A stretch of DNA of 64,000 bases from Acetobacter estunensis. Its GTDB lineage: Bacteria > Pseudomonadota > Alphaproteobacteria > Acetobacterales > Acetobacteraceae. The translations under genes were made by a program, and so were the position numbers. The first letter of the stretch is position 1; the number at the start of each line of letters is the position of its first letter. Shown here piece by piece: positions 25,733-33,088 of the stretch. The DNA lies in the NCBI RefSeq assembly GCF_011516945.1, contig NZ_WOTH01000015.1, forward strand, positions 1 through 64,000, written 5' to 3'. Below the pieces are notes generated by a model that worked only from the letters and a program-made list of their open reading frames with translations, ran no database searches and was not told the origin of the DNA.

Positions 25733-27652
25733 ATGATGTGGAAACCTCGCCGGAAAAAGCGCGACGGGCTTCGCAGGCTTCTGCCCATCCGTGAGCAGAA
25801 AGACTCCGGACGTGGCGTCTTCACCCGTCGTGCTCTTCTGATAATGGCCGTGCAGACAGCCGCGTTGGGTGAGTTGGGACGACGCCTGTACGATCTCCAG
25901 ATCAACAGCGGCGATCACTTCGCAAAACTGGCCGACCGCAACCGCACCAGCACCCGGCTGCTCGCACCGCCCCGCGGCCTGATTTCCGATCGTTTCGGCA
26001 CAGTGGTCGCCGCCAATCGTACGAACTGGCGCGCGCTGCTGCTGCCGGAAGAAACCACGGACGTCGAAGGCACCATTGAGCGCTTCTCGTCCTTCATCCC
26101 TCTGGAAGAGCGCGACAGCACACGTATCGCCCGTGAACTGCGACACAAGCGCAAATTCGTGCCCGTCATGCTGCGCGAGTTCCTTTCATGGGACGAGATG
26201 GCGCGGATCGAGTTGAACTCCCCTTCTCTCCCCGGCGTCATGATCGATGTCGGAACCACCCGTTCCTACCCCCTCGGTCCGCTGCTGGCGCACACAGTCG
26301 GATATGTCGGGCCACCCAACGAACAGGACGTGGCGAAATCCACCCTGCTGGCGCTTCCCGGCATGCGTGTCGGACGCGCAGGCATCGAGCAGAGTCAGGA
26401 CCAGCTTCTGCGCGGACAGGCCGGTTCCGTGCAGATGGAGGTCAACTCCGTCGGGCGTGTGATGAGCGAGTTGGACCGGCAGGACGGCACACCGGGCGAC
26501 GAACTGGCGCTCACGCTCGACGTAGGGCTGCATCAGGCGGTACAGAACCGCATTGGCGACATGGCGGCCTCCGCCGTGGTGATGGACTGCCGCAACGGCG
26601 AAGTACTGGCCATGTGCAGCACGCCCTCCTTCGACCCGTCCCTGTTCGACAGTGGCGTCAGTCGCGCCCAGTGGGCGGAGTGGACGTCCGACCAGCGCAC
26701 CCCGCTGATCGACAAGACCGTGGCAGGTGTCTATCCGCCCGGCTCCACCTTCAAGCCCGCCGTGGCACTGGCCGCCCTGAAAGCGGAGGTCATCACCCCC
26801 ACCGACCGTTTTTTCTGTCCCGGTCACTACGACCTCGGAGGGGCGCGTTTCCATTGCTGGGCAAAGCATGGACACGGCTCGGTCGATCTTCATCTCGCAC
26901 TGAAATATTCCTGCGACGTGTATTTTTACGAAGTCGCGCACAGGCTCGGTATGGAGCGGCTGGCGGACACTTCGCATGCGCTCGGGCTGGGCACGAAACT
27001 CGACATCGAACTGCCGCATCAACGCGCGGGGCTGATCCCCACCCCTGCATGGCGGCAAAAACACAAGCATCACTGGAACGGCGGTGACACCATCGTCAGC
27101 GGCATCGGACAGGGCTTCGTGCAGGTCACACCGCTCCAGCTTGCTACCTATACCTCCCGTATCGCCACAGGCCGGGCGGTGCAGCCTCATCTTGTGCGAG
27201 CCGTGAACGGAGAGATCGGTGCGCAGATCGACCCGCAGCACTGGCCGGAGATGGACCTCAATCCTCACATGCTCAAAGCCGTGCGCGAAGGCATGTACGC
27301 CGTGGTCAACGAACAGCACGGCACCGCTCCCAAGGCGCGGCTCAACCTTCCCGGCATCACGATGGCGGGCAAGACCGGTTCCGCACAGGTCCGGCGTGTG
27401 TCACGGGCCATGCGTGAAAGCGGCCACTTCAATTCTGCCAACCTGCCGTGGGAATATCGTCCGCACGCCCTGTTCATCTGCTTTGCGCCCTACGATGACC
27501 CGCGCTATGCGGTCTCCGTGGTGATCGAGCATGGCAACGCGGGCGCTGAAGTCGCCGCACCTTTGGCCCGCGACATCATGACCGACACGCTCCTGCGCGA
27601 TCCCGTCAACCACAAGACGGCACCGGGACAGACTGTGGCGAACGCAGACTAA
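25733..27652 (+). CDS. mrdA: Penicillin-binding protein 2, elongasome transpeptidase
   Basis: Class B monofunctional transpeptidase that crosslinks sidewall peptidoglycan as partner of RodA. One N-terminal membrane helix (about 33-50), a pedestal domain with Pro-Pro-Arg-Gly-x-Ile-x-Asp-Arg, then the transpeptidase domain. Active-site motifs are all present: Ser338-Thr-Phe-Lys341, Ser393-Cys-Asp395 and Lys547-Thr-Gly549. The 639-residue length is usual. GGGGAG is 8 bases before the ATG at 25733; a second ATG follows directly at 25736. The upstream open frame overlaps mreD and is not used. Confidence 0.96.
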   Translation: MMWKPRRKKRDGLRRLLPIREQKDSGRGVFTRRALLIMAVQTAALGELGRRLYDLQINSGDHFAKLADRNRTSTRLLAPPRGLISDRFGTVVAANRTNWRALLLPEETTDVEGTIERFSSFIPLEERDSTRIARELRHKRKFVPVMLREFLSWDEMARIELNSPSLPGVMIDVGTTRSYPLGPLLAHTVGYVGPPNEQDVAKSTLLALPGMRVGRAGIEQSQDQLLRGQAGSVQMEVNSVGRVMSELDRQDGTPGDELALTLDVGLHQAVQNRIGDMAASAVVMDCRNGEVLAMCSTPSFDPSLFDSGVSRAQWAEWTSDQRTPLIDKTVAGVYPPGSTFKPAVALAALKAEVITPTDRFFCPGHYDLGGARFHCWAKHGHGSVDLHLALKYSCDVYFYEVAHRLGMERLADTSHALGLGTKLDIELPHQRAGLIPTPAWRQKHKHHWNGGDTIVSGIGQGFVQVTPLQLATYTSRIATGRAVQPHLVRAVNGEIGAQIDPQHWPEMDLNPHMLKAVREGMYAVVNEQHGTAPKARLNLPGITMAGKTGSAQVRRVSRAMRESGHFNSANLPWEYRPHALFICFAPYDDPRYAVSVVIEHGNAGAEVAAPLARDIMTDTLLRDPVNHKTAPGQTVANAD

Positions 27653-27695
27653 TCCCTTCATCCGCACCACGAGTTCCATCCTCGGGAGGACCGCC

Positions 27696-28871
27696 TTGAC
27701 CACGCCCGCCCCGGCAGGACGCTTTCGCAAACGCCTCCTGCGCGCCGAGCCGAGCTTTCGCATCTTCTCCAAACTCTGGCAGGTCAGTTGGCTTTACGTG
27801 TTGCTCATCTGCGCGCTGGCGGGGGTGGGGTATGTCGCCCTGTATTCCGCAGGCGGCGGCTCCGCCCGTCCGTTCGCGGGACCGCAGGCCATGCGCTTCG
27901 GGTTCGGGATGGTGACGATGATCACGCTGGCCATGCTGCCGCCGCGCATTCTCACCAAGCTGGCCATCCCCCTCTATGGAATGTCCATCGTTCTGCTCGT
28001 GGCCGTGCTGCGCATGGGGCACGTGGGCAAAGGCGCTGAACGCTGGATCATGCTCGCGGGCACGCAGGTGCAGCCTTCCGAATACGCCAAGGTGGCGTTG
28101 GCGCTCATGCTCGCCACGTGGTTCGCGCGTGTGCCTTACGCGAAAATGGGGAACCCGCTGCGGCTGATCGTCCCCGCCATACTGGTGCTGATTCCTGTCG
28201 GACTGGTTCTCAAGGAACCCAATCTCGGCACGGCGGTCATCATCGGCGGCATCGGCGCGTCCATGTTCTTCGCCGCCGGGATGCGGCTGTGGCAGATCGT
28301 GCTTCTGGCAGTTCCCGTGCCGTTCCTGCTGAAACTGGCCTACGCCCATCTGCACGACTACCAGAAAGCCCGCATCACCACCTTCCTCCACCCCGAGAAC
28401 GACCCTCTCGGCGCAGGCTACAATATCATCCAGTCCAAGATCGCGCTGGGTTCGGGCGGCATGTGGGGACAGGGCTACCTGCACGGCACGCAAGGACAGC
28501 TCAACTTCCTGCCCGAAAAACAGACCGACTTCATTTTCACCACCATCGCCGAAGAGTGGGGCTATGCCGGAGGCGTGGCCGTCATTGGATTGCTGCTGGT
28601 GCTTATTCTCGGCGGCATGATGATGGCCATCCGGAGCCGCAACCGCTTCGGGCGGCTTCTTGCGCTGGGTATATCGGTCAATTTCTTTCTCTATTGTCTT
28701 GTAAACCTCTCCATGGTCATGGGGGCGATCCCGGTCGGCGGCGTACCGCTGCCACTCGTGTCCTATGGCGGGTCCGCCATGCTCAACGTCATGATCGGGT
28801 TCGGCCTGCTGATGTCGGTGTGGGTGCACCGCAATTCCCGCTATGGCGAGGAGACGGACGAGGACGCATGA
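27696..28871 (+). CDS. rodA: Peptidoglycan polymerase RodA
   Basis: SEDS-family glycosyltransferase that polymerises lipid II in the elongasome. The 391 residues carry about ten membrane helices and SEDS landmarks: Gln-Pro-Ser-Glu after the fourth helix, Lys-Glu-Pro-Asn-Leu-Gly-Thr, the Gln-Lys-Ala-Arg-Ile-Thr-Thr-Phe-x-Pro region, and the terminal Gly-Gly-Val-Pro-Leu-Pro-Leu-Val-Ser-Tyr-Gly-Gly-Ser. The start is TTG at 27696, supported by GGGAGGA 6 bases upstream. Its stop overlaps the next start (ATGA). Confidence 0.96.
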   Translation: MTTPAPAGRFRKRLLRAEPSFRIFSKLWQVSWLYVLLICALAGVGYVALYSAGGGSARPFAGPQAMRFGFGMVTMITLAMLPPRILTKLAIPLYGMSIVLLVAVLRMGHVGKGAERWIMLAGTQVQPSEYAKVALALMLATWFARVPYAKMGNPLRLIVPAILVLIPVGLVLKEPNLGTAVIIGGIGASMFFAAGMRLWQIVLLAVPVPFLLKLAYAHLHDYQKARITTFLHPENDPLGAGYNIIQSKIALGSGGMWGQGYLHGTQGQLNFLPEKQTDFIFTTIAEEWGYAGGVAVIGLLLVLILGGMMMAIRSRNRFGRLLALGISVNFFLYCLVNLSMVMGAIPVGGVPLPLVSYGGSAMLNVMIGFGLLMSVWVHRNSRYGEETDEDA

Positions 28872-29263
28872 CCGCCCGTATCCGGCCTCTCACACCAGCC
28901 CTGCTTCGCGCCTATCGGCTGACCATCTACCGCGCGGGTCCGCTGGAAGTGAGGATCGGGCAACGTACACCCGGTCTGAAAGGCCATACATTCATCTTCC
29001 TTGGCGCCGCCAATCCCGGTGGACGACGCTACCCGGATGCGTGGAATACCCGCATGACCCAACGTCTGCGTCACCGTCTGCGCCATGTCGCATTTTTCAT
29101 CGGCGATGGACGACTGGGCCAATGGTGCGAACCCATGATCGCCGCCGCACTGCCTCTTGCGCGAGCCCTCAGACTGGCGCGGCTGTTCCGACAGAACGCC
29201 GTGGTCGTCGCTGCGCCCGACAGGCCTGCCCGGCTTGTACCCGTCAGTCCACACACCCCCTGA
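28868..29263 (+). CDS. DUF3293 family protein
   Basis: A 131-residue soluble protein with DUF3293 features: an N-terminal Tyr-Arg segment, a central Phe-Leu-Gly-Ala-Ala-Asn-Pro-Gly block (the family Thr-Ala-x-Asn-Pro motif), Asn-x-Arg-Met, then Trp-Cys-Glu-Pro and a C-terminal Phe-Arg-Gln-Asn-Ala-Val. The family has no established function. It is translationally coupled to rodA by a four-base ATGA overlap, so it belongs to the cell-shape transcript in this genome. It is convergent with cobU, four bases apart. Confidence 0.75.
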   Translation: MTARIRPLTPALLRAYRLTIYRAGPLEVRIGQRTPGLKGHTFIFLGAANPGGRRYPDAWNTRMTQRLRHRLRHVAFFIGDGRLGQWCEPMIAAALPLARALRLARLFRQNAVVVAAPDRPARLVPVSPHTP

Positions 29264-29267
29264 AACT

Positions 29268-29774
29268 TCAGGCGTCCCGGCGGATCGTCATCGGGATTCC
29301 CGCCACGCACAGCACAACCCGGTCCGCCTTTGCCGCCACGCGCTGATGCAGCCGCCCTGCCTCGTCACGAAACCGCCGCGCCAGCGCGTTCTCCGGCACG
29401 ATTCCCAGCCCGACCTCGTTACCCACCAGCACCAGTGGCGCCATGCGCCGTTCCATGATCTGCATGAGCGCGTCCGTGGCCGTTGCGATGTCATGGTTTT
29501 CCAGCAGAAGATTGGTCAGCCAGAGAGTGAGGCAATCCACCAGAACGGGCTGCCCCTCCGCTTTCTCCAGTGCACCCGGCAGATCCACCGGCTCTTCCAC
29601 CGTTACCCAGCCGTCTCCGCGGTCGGCCCGATGCAGAGCAATGCGCTCGGCCATCTCCTCGTCCCATGCGCGGCCCGTGGCGATGTAGGTCCATGGCCCC
29701 GGACAAGAACGGATGACCGATTCCGCGTGGCGGCTTTTGCCCGAGCGAGCGCCACCAAGCACAAGTTCGATCAT
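29268..29774 (-). CDS. cobU: Adenosylcobinamide kinase / adenosylcobinamide-phosphate guanylyltransferase
   Basis: Bifunctional enzyme that phosphorylates adenosylcobinamide and converts it to GDP-cobinamide during vitamin B12 nucleotide-loop assembly (CobP in aerobic-pathway naming). The 168 residues have the N-terminal P-loop Gly-Gly-Ala-Arg-Ser-Gly-Lys-Ser (7-14), a Trp-Thr-Tyr-Ile-Ala-Thr segment, the His in Ile-Ala-Leu-His-Arg that carries GMP in the family, and Val-Asp-Cys-Leu-Thr-Leu-Trp-Leu-Thr-Asn. GGGAG is just upstream of the ATG. It is divergent from cobT with a 36-base gap. Confidence 0.94.
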   Translation of the reverse strand: MIELVLGGARSGKSRHAESVIRSCPGPWTYIATGRAWDEEMAERIALHRADRGDGWVTVEEPVDLPGALEKAEGQPVLVDCLTLWLTNLLLENHDIATATDALMQIMERRMAPLVLVGNEVGLGIVPENALARRFRDEAGRLHQRVAAKADRVVLCVAGIPMTIRRDA

Positions 29775-29810
29775 TGCTCTCCCTCTCCGAAAACGGCATG
29801 GAAATACCCC

Positions 29811-30827
29811 ATGACCGCCATCACATTTTCTGACATCTCCGCCCTCCGCAGCGCCTGCCTCACTCCCTCCCATGCGGACATGGCCGTCATCGAACGGATT
29901 ACCGCACGGGACGCGACACTTACCAAACCGCCCGGCAGTCTGGGCCGTCTGGAAGAACTGACACGCTGGTTGGGGGGCTGGCAACGCCGCCCGACGCCGA
30001 CGCTCGAGCGCGTGCAATGTGTCGTCTTTGCCGGAAACCATGGCATTGTCGCACGCGGTGTATCCGCGTGGCCGCCCGAAGTGACGACGCTCATGGTGCG
30101 TAATTTCCACAATGGTGGGGCCGCCATCAACCAGCTTTCCGCATGCGCTGGTGCCAGCCTCTCCATCGTGGAAATGGAAAATCTCCAACCGACTGCCGAT
30201 TTCACACAGGCTCCCGCAATGGATGAGGCCACGTTTCTGCACTGCGTGAATACAGGTGCCGCTGCGGTCGATCCCAAAAGCGATCTGCTGTGCGTGGGCG
30301 AAATGGGCATCGGCAACACCACTGTCGCGGCCGCTCTGGCCGCTGGTCTGTTTGGCGGCACCGGGCGCGAATGGGCCGGACCGGGAGCCGGCAGCGACGA
30401 TGCTTCAATGGTCCGCAAGATCGACGTCATCAATGACGGCCTGAACACGCACCGCGCCGTGCTGGATGATCCCCTGGCGGTGGCACAGTGTCTCGGCGGG
30501 CATGAAATGGCCGCCATGCTAGGGGCCGTGATCGCCGCCCGCAGCCTGAACATTCCGGTCATGCTGGACGGTTACGTCAGCACGGCGGCCGTGGCTCCCC
30601 TTTACGCATTGCACGCGGAGGGGCTTGCTCATTGTCGCATCGGCCACAATTCAGCCGAGCCGGGACATGCGCGCCTGACGGCAAAGCTGGGCCAGAAGGC
30701 ACTGCTCGATTTCGGATTGCGGCTGGGAGAAGGATCGGGAGCCGCGCTGGTCGTGCCCCTTCTGCGAGCAGCGATTGCCTGTCACAACGGAATGCACACC
30801 TTTACCGACGCCGGTATCGGCAATTAG
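29811..30827 (+). CDS. cobT: Nicotinate-nucleotide-dimethylbenzimidazole phosphoribosyltransferase
   Basis: Makes alpha-ribazole-5'-phosphate, the lower ligand of cobalamin, from nicotinate mononucleotide and dimethylbenzimidazole. The 338 residues show Lys-Pro-Pro-Gly-Ser-Leu-Gly near residue 39, Phe-Ala-Gly-Asn-His-Gly, Gly-Glu-Met-Gly-Ile-Gly-Asn-Thr-Thr, and the C-terminal Glu-Gly-Ser-Gly-Ala-Ala-Leu with catalytic Glu. The start at 29811 has a poor ribosome-binding site; the open frame continues upstream across cobU and is discarded. Confidence 0.95.
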   Translation: MTAITFSDISALRSACLTPSHADMAVIERITARDATLTKPPGSLGRLEELTRWLGGWQRRPTPTLERVQCVVFAGNHGIVARGVSAWPPEVTTLMVRNFHNGGAAINQLSACAGASLSIVEMENLQPTADFTQAPAMDEATFLHCVNTGAAAVDPKSDLLCVGEMGIGNTTVAAALAAGLFGGTGREWAGPGAGSDDASMVRKIDVINDGLNTHRAVLDDPLAVAQCLGGHEMAAMLGAVIAARSLNIPVMLDGYVSTAAVAPLYALHAEGLAHCRIGHNSAEPGHARLTAKLGQKALLDFGLRLGEGSGAALVVPLLRAAIACHNGMHTFTDAGIGN

Positions 30828-30841
30828 TGGCACGCGAAGCC

Positions 30842-31603
30842 ATGCGCGCCCTTGCCGCCGATCTTCTCGCCTCGCTGGGACTGTTCACCCGACTGCCACT
30901 GAGTTGGCTGGAACGCTGGGCCGGGCCTGTCGATCTGAGGCGTTCGATCCGCCTGTGGCCCCTTGTCGGTGCCGGAATCGGTGCTCTGACGGCGCTCATC
31001 ATGCAAATGGCGCTGATGGCGGGACTTCCCCCGCTCGTCTCAGCGCTCCTCGCCGTGAGCGTGCAGCTTGTCGTCACCGGGGCTTTGCATGAGGACGGAC
31101 TGGCAGACAGCGCCGATGGGCTGGCGGCGGGGCGCACGCTCGCACGTCGTCTGGAGATCATGCGTGACAGCCGTATCGGTTCCTATGGTGCCGCCGCTCT
31201 CATCATGGCGCTCACCTTGCGGACTGGCTGCATCGCCGCTCTTCCGTCCACACATCTGCTTGCCTGTCTTGCGGTGGCAGGGGCATGCGCCCGCGCTTCC
31301 GTGCTCATAATCGCGGGCTGGACGCCAGCGGCACGGCAGGACGGCTTGGCGGCAGCGCTTCTTCCGCTTCCGGTCGGTCCGCTCAGACTGGCTCTGCTGA
31401 CGCTCCTGCTTCTCACCGCTTGTCTGTTGCCCGGCCGCGTCATGGTCATGAGCCTTCTGGCCAGCATGGGAGCAACGCTTGTTGTCCGGCGCATCGCATT
31501 ACGCGCCATGGGCGGATTTACCGGCGATCTTCTGGGCGCGACGGCGGTTCTGTCGGAACTGGCTGTATTGCTGGTGCTTGTGGCGACATACGCCCAAAGG
31601 TGA
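30842..31603 (+). CDS. cobS: Adenosylcobinamide-GDP ribazoletransferase (cobalamin synthase)
   Basis: Integral-membrane enzyme joining adenosyl-GDP-cobinamide with alpha-ribazole to finish the B12 nucleotide loop. The 253 residues have about six hydrophobic helices, the N-terminal Phe-Thr-Arg-Leu-Pro motif and the family block His-Glu-Asp-Gly-Leu-Ala-Asp-Ser-Ala-Asp-Gly-Leu, then Met-Arg-Asp-Ser-Arg-Ile-Gly-Ser-Tyr-Gly. ATG at 30842 is used; a GTG overlapping the cobT stop (30827) is in frame five codons upstream. The 3' end overlaps cobC by 86 bases on opposite strands. Confidence 0.94.
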   Translation: MRALAADLLASLGLFTRLPLSWLERWAGPVDLRRSIRLWPLVGAGIGALTALIMQMALMAGLPPLVSALLAVSVQLVVTGALHEDGLADSADGLAAGRTLARRLEIMRDSRIGSYGAAALIMALTLRTGCIAALPSTHLLACLAVAGACARASVLIIAGWTPAARQDGLAAALLPLPVGPLRLALLTLLLLTACLLPGRVMVMSLLASMGATLVVRRIALRAMGGFTGDLLGATAVLSELAVLLVLVATYAQR

Positions 31604-32126
31604 CGATATCTCCCAAGGGAGGCGCCGGCTGTGTCAGGTCGGGTTTCTGTCCTTGGGCAAGAGCCGTCAGAACCCGCAATGGACCGCCATGCGAAAGGAT
31701 GGCGATGGGTCCGTCTGGGAGACGTTCACGCCAGAACTCCGTCACCCGCGCGATCAGGCTGTTGCCGCTCTCACCACCCGGGGGGGTGAAACCCGCAAGG
31801 TCTCCGGCCCATTCATCCAGCTTCTCACGGGGAACAAGGGACCACGGCTGTCCCTCCCACTCTCCGAAATCCAGCTCCATCAGCCGGTCATCGGGAAAGA
31901 CCCTCACAATGCCCTGTGCCGCGATCCATTCCGCAGGCAGGCGACACCGTGTCAGCGGGGAGACAAACATCCTCTGCGCACCCGTTACAGCCAGTTCCCC
32001 GGCAAGGCGGGCGGCGAACGATTCCCAGCCTTCGGCCAGCGGCACATCGGTCTGCCCGTAGCACGTTCCGGCGGCCACGCGGACGGCCGGATGGCGGGCA
32101 AGAACGCAGAACGGTCCCTGCCCCAC
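31518..32126 (-). CDS. cobC: Alpha-ribazole phosphatase (histidine phosphatase family)
   Basis: Phosphoglycerate-mutase-like phosphatase, 202 residues, that probably dephosphorylates alpha-ribazole phosphate or cobalamin phosphate. The catalytic Arg-His near residue 11 is followed by Pro instead of Gly (Arg-His-Pro); the CobC-typical Gly-x-Cys-Tyr-Gly-Gln-Thr-Asp-Val-Pro-Leu, Ser-Pro-Leu-Thr-Arg-Cys, Glu-Leu-Asp-Phe-Gly-x-Trp-Glu-Gly and Leu-Ser-His-Gly-Gly-Pro-Leu are intact. The start is GTG with GAGG about 10 bases upstream. The last 25-30 residues are Pro-rich and lie antisense to cobS. Confidence 0.85.
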   Translation of the reverse strand: MGQGPFCVLARHPAVRVAAGTCYGQTDVPLAEGWESFAARLAGELAVTGAQRMFVSPLTRCRLPAEWIAAQGIVRVFPDDRLMELDFGEWEGQPWSLVPREKLDEWAGDLAGFTPPGGESGNSLIARVTEFWRERLPDGPIAILSHGGPLRVLTALAQGQKPDLTQPAPPLGDIVTFGRMSPQAPAIQPVPTEPPSRPEDRR

Positions 32127-32134
32127 TTTCCGCC

Positions 32135-32533
32135 TCAGAAGCGCGAGAACGGCATTTCGAAGTGATGGTCCGGCTTGTCGCCCGTCATGGTCAGTTCAGC
32201 GAAATTGTCGGACTTCAGCTCGAACGTGAGAGTCGCATGATGATCGTCCTGACCCACCCACAGATTGCCGCTCTTGTGCGCAAGCGTGAAGCGGGCCGTT
32301 CCAGACTTCTGAAGCATGTGCGGCAGTTCGATCATGATACGGCTGGCCGGACCGGCGGCGCGATTGGCCATGATCGTTATCTCATTGCCCATCGATGTCC
32401 ATTTTCCGGACAAAAAGCTGGCGGGGCGTTCGGGGATCTTCTCTTCCGCCACAGGTGCGGCCTGCGCCGCGGCAGGAAGAAGTGGCGCGCAGGTCGCAGC
32501 CACAAGAGCAAGAGCGGAAAGACGTGCGCGCAT
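32135..32533 (-). CDS. Exported protein of unknown function, 132 aa
   Basis: A Sec signal peptide with Ala-Ala-Gln-Ala at its end (cleavage near residue 24) precedes a small, probably beta-rich periplasmic domain containing Gly-Lys-Trp and a His-Lys-Ser-Gly-Asn-Leu-Trp-Val-Gly-Gln-Asp-Asp-His-His-Ala segment. AAGGA lies 7 bases before the ATG at 32533, which is preferred to two in-frame ATGs upstream. It sits eight bases before cobC and downstream of the zwf-linked membrane gene. No named family is recognised. Confidence 0.75.
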   Translation of the reverse strand: MRARLSALALVAATCAPLLPAAAQAAPVAEEKIPERPASFLSGKWTSMGNEITIMANRAAGPASRIMIELPHMLQKSGTARFTLAHKSGNLWVGQDDHHATLTFELKSDNFAELTMTGDKPDHHFEMPFSRF

Positions 32534-32629
32534 GGAGAGATCCTTCATGGGTGTCAGACAAGTCCCGCATGGTGTGCCGGACACCTCGTGCCACGTCCAG
32601 ACCCACCCATGCGAACCGGCTCTGCGTTC

Positions 32630-33088
32630 CTACTGTGGAATGGGATGAAAAAGGCCCGGACTTCCCTGATCGGTTTCCACCCGCTGGGCTGGACGATCCA
32701 CCCGCAGGGTAAAGAGCTTGGGCAGCGAACCATCGGGCACCGGACATGAGCCGGAATGTTTTTCCATCACGTCGATCAGGGTCGCTTGCGGAGGCGTGTC
32801 GCCATTGACGATAAACAGAAGGCAGTCGGCCCGGTCGCCCGTCATGCCGTTATGGGTGACCGTCACACGCAGATGCTGGACGAGCGCGTTGTTGTCGAAC
32901 CAGCTCATGGGCTTGAAGGTGTAACGATCCAGCATCCGATCCAATGCGCCAGTCTTGGCCAGCACGATCATCAGCACAGTCAATGGAAGGACCAGCACAA
33001 GACGCCGGGCAATGTGCTGCTTGAGCGAGCGTCCCTTGAAGGGGCCGCTGCCAAAACGACGTGGGCCACTGGTGTTGTCGTCCGTCAT
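32630..33088 (-). CDS. Membrane-anchored protein coupled to zwf, 152 aa
   Basis: One hydrophobic helix lies at about 27-43, after a basic cytoplasmic start, and a periplasmic domain of about 105 residues follows with two cysteines, which could form a disulfide. ATG at 33088 overlaps the zwf stop as ATGA and has AAGGA upstream inside zwf, so it is translated with zwf. No domain is recognised. The gene is not 6-phosphogluconolactonase, the usual zwf neighbour. Confidence 0.75.
   Translation of the reverse strand: MTDDNTSGPRRFGSGPFKGRSLKQHIARRLVLVLPLTVLMIVLAKTGALDRMLDRYTFKPMSWFDNNALVQHLRVTVTHNGMTGDRADCLLFIVNGDTPPQATLIDVMEKHSGSCPVPDGSLPKLFTLRVDRPAQRVETDQGSPGLFHPIPQ

Noticed and set aside
26186-28829. 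Long minus-strand frames opposite mrdA and rodA
   Set aside because: Both lie antisense to genes with complete catalytic motifs and show no domain of their own.
29775-29810. Cobalamin riboswitch between cobU and cobT
   Set aside because: The divergent gap is only 36 bases, too short for the riboswitch, and no B12-box sequence is seen.
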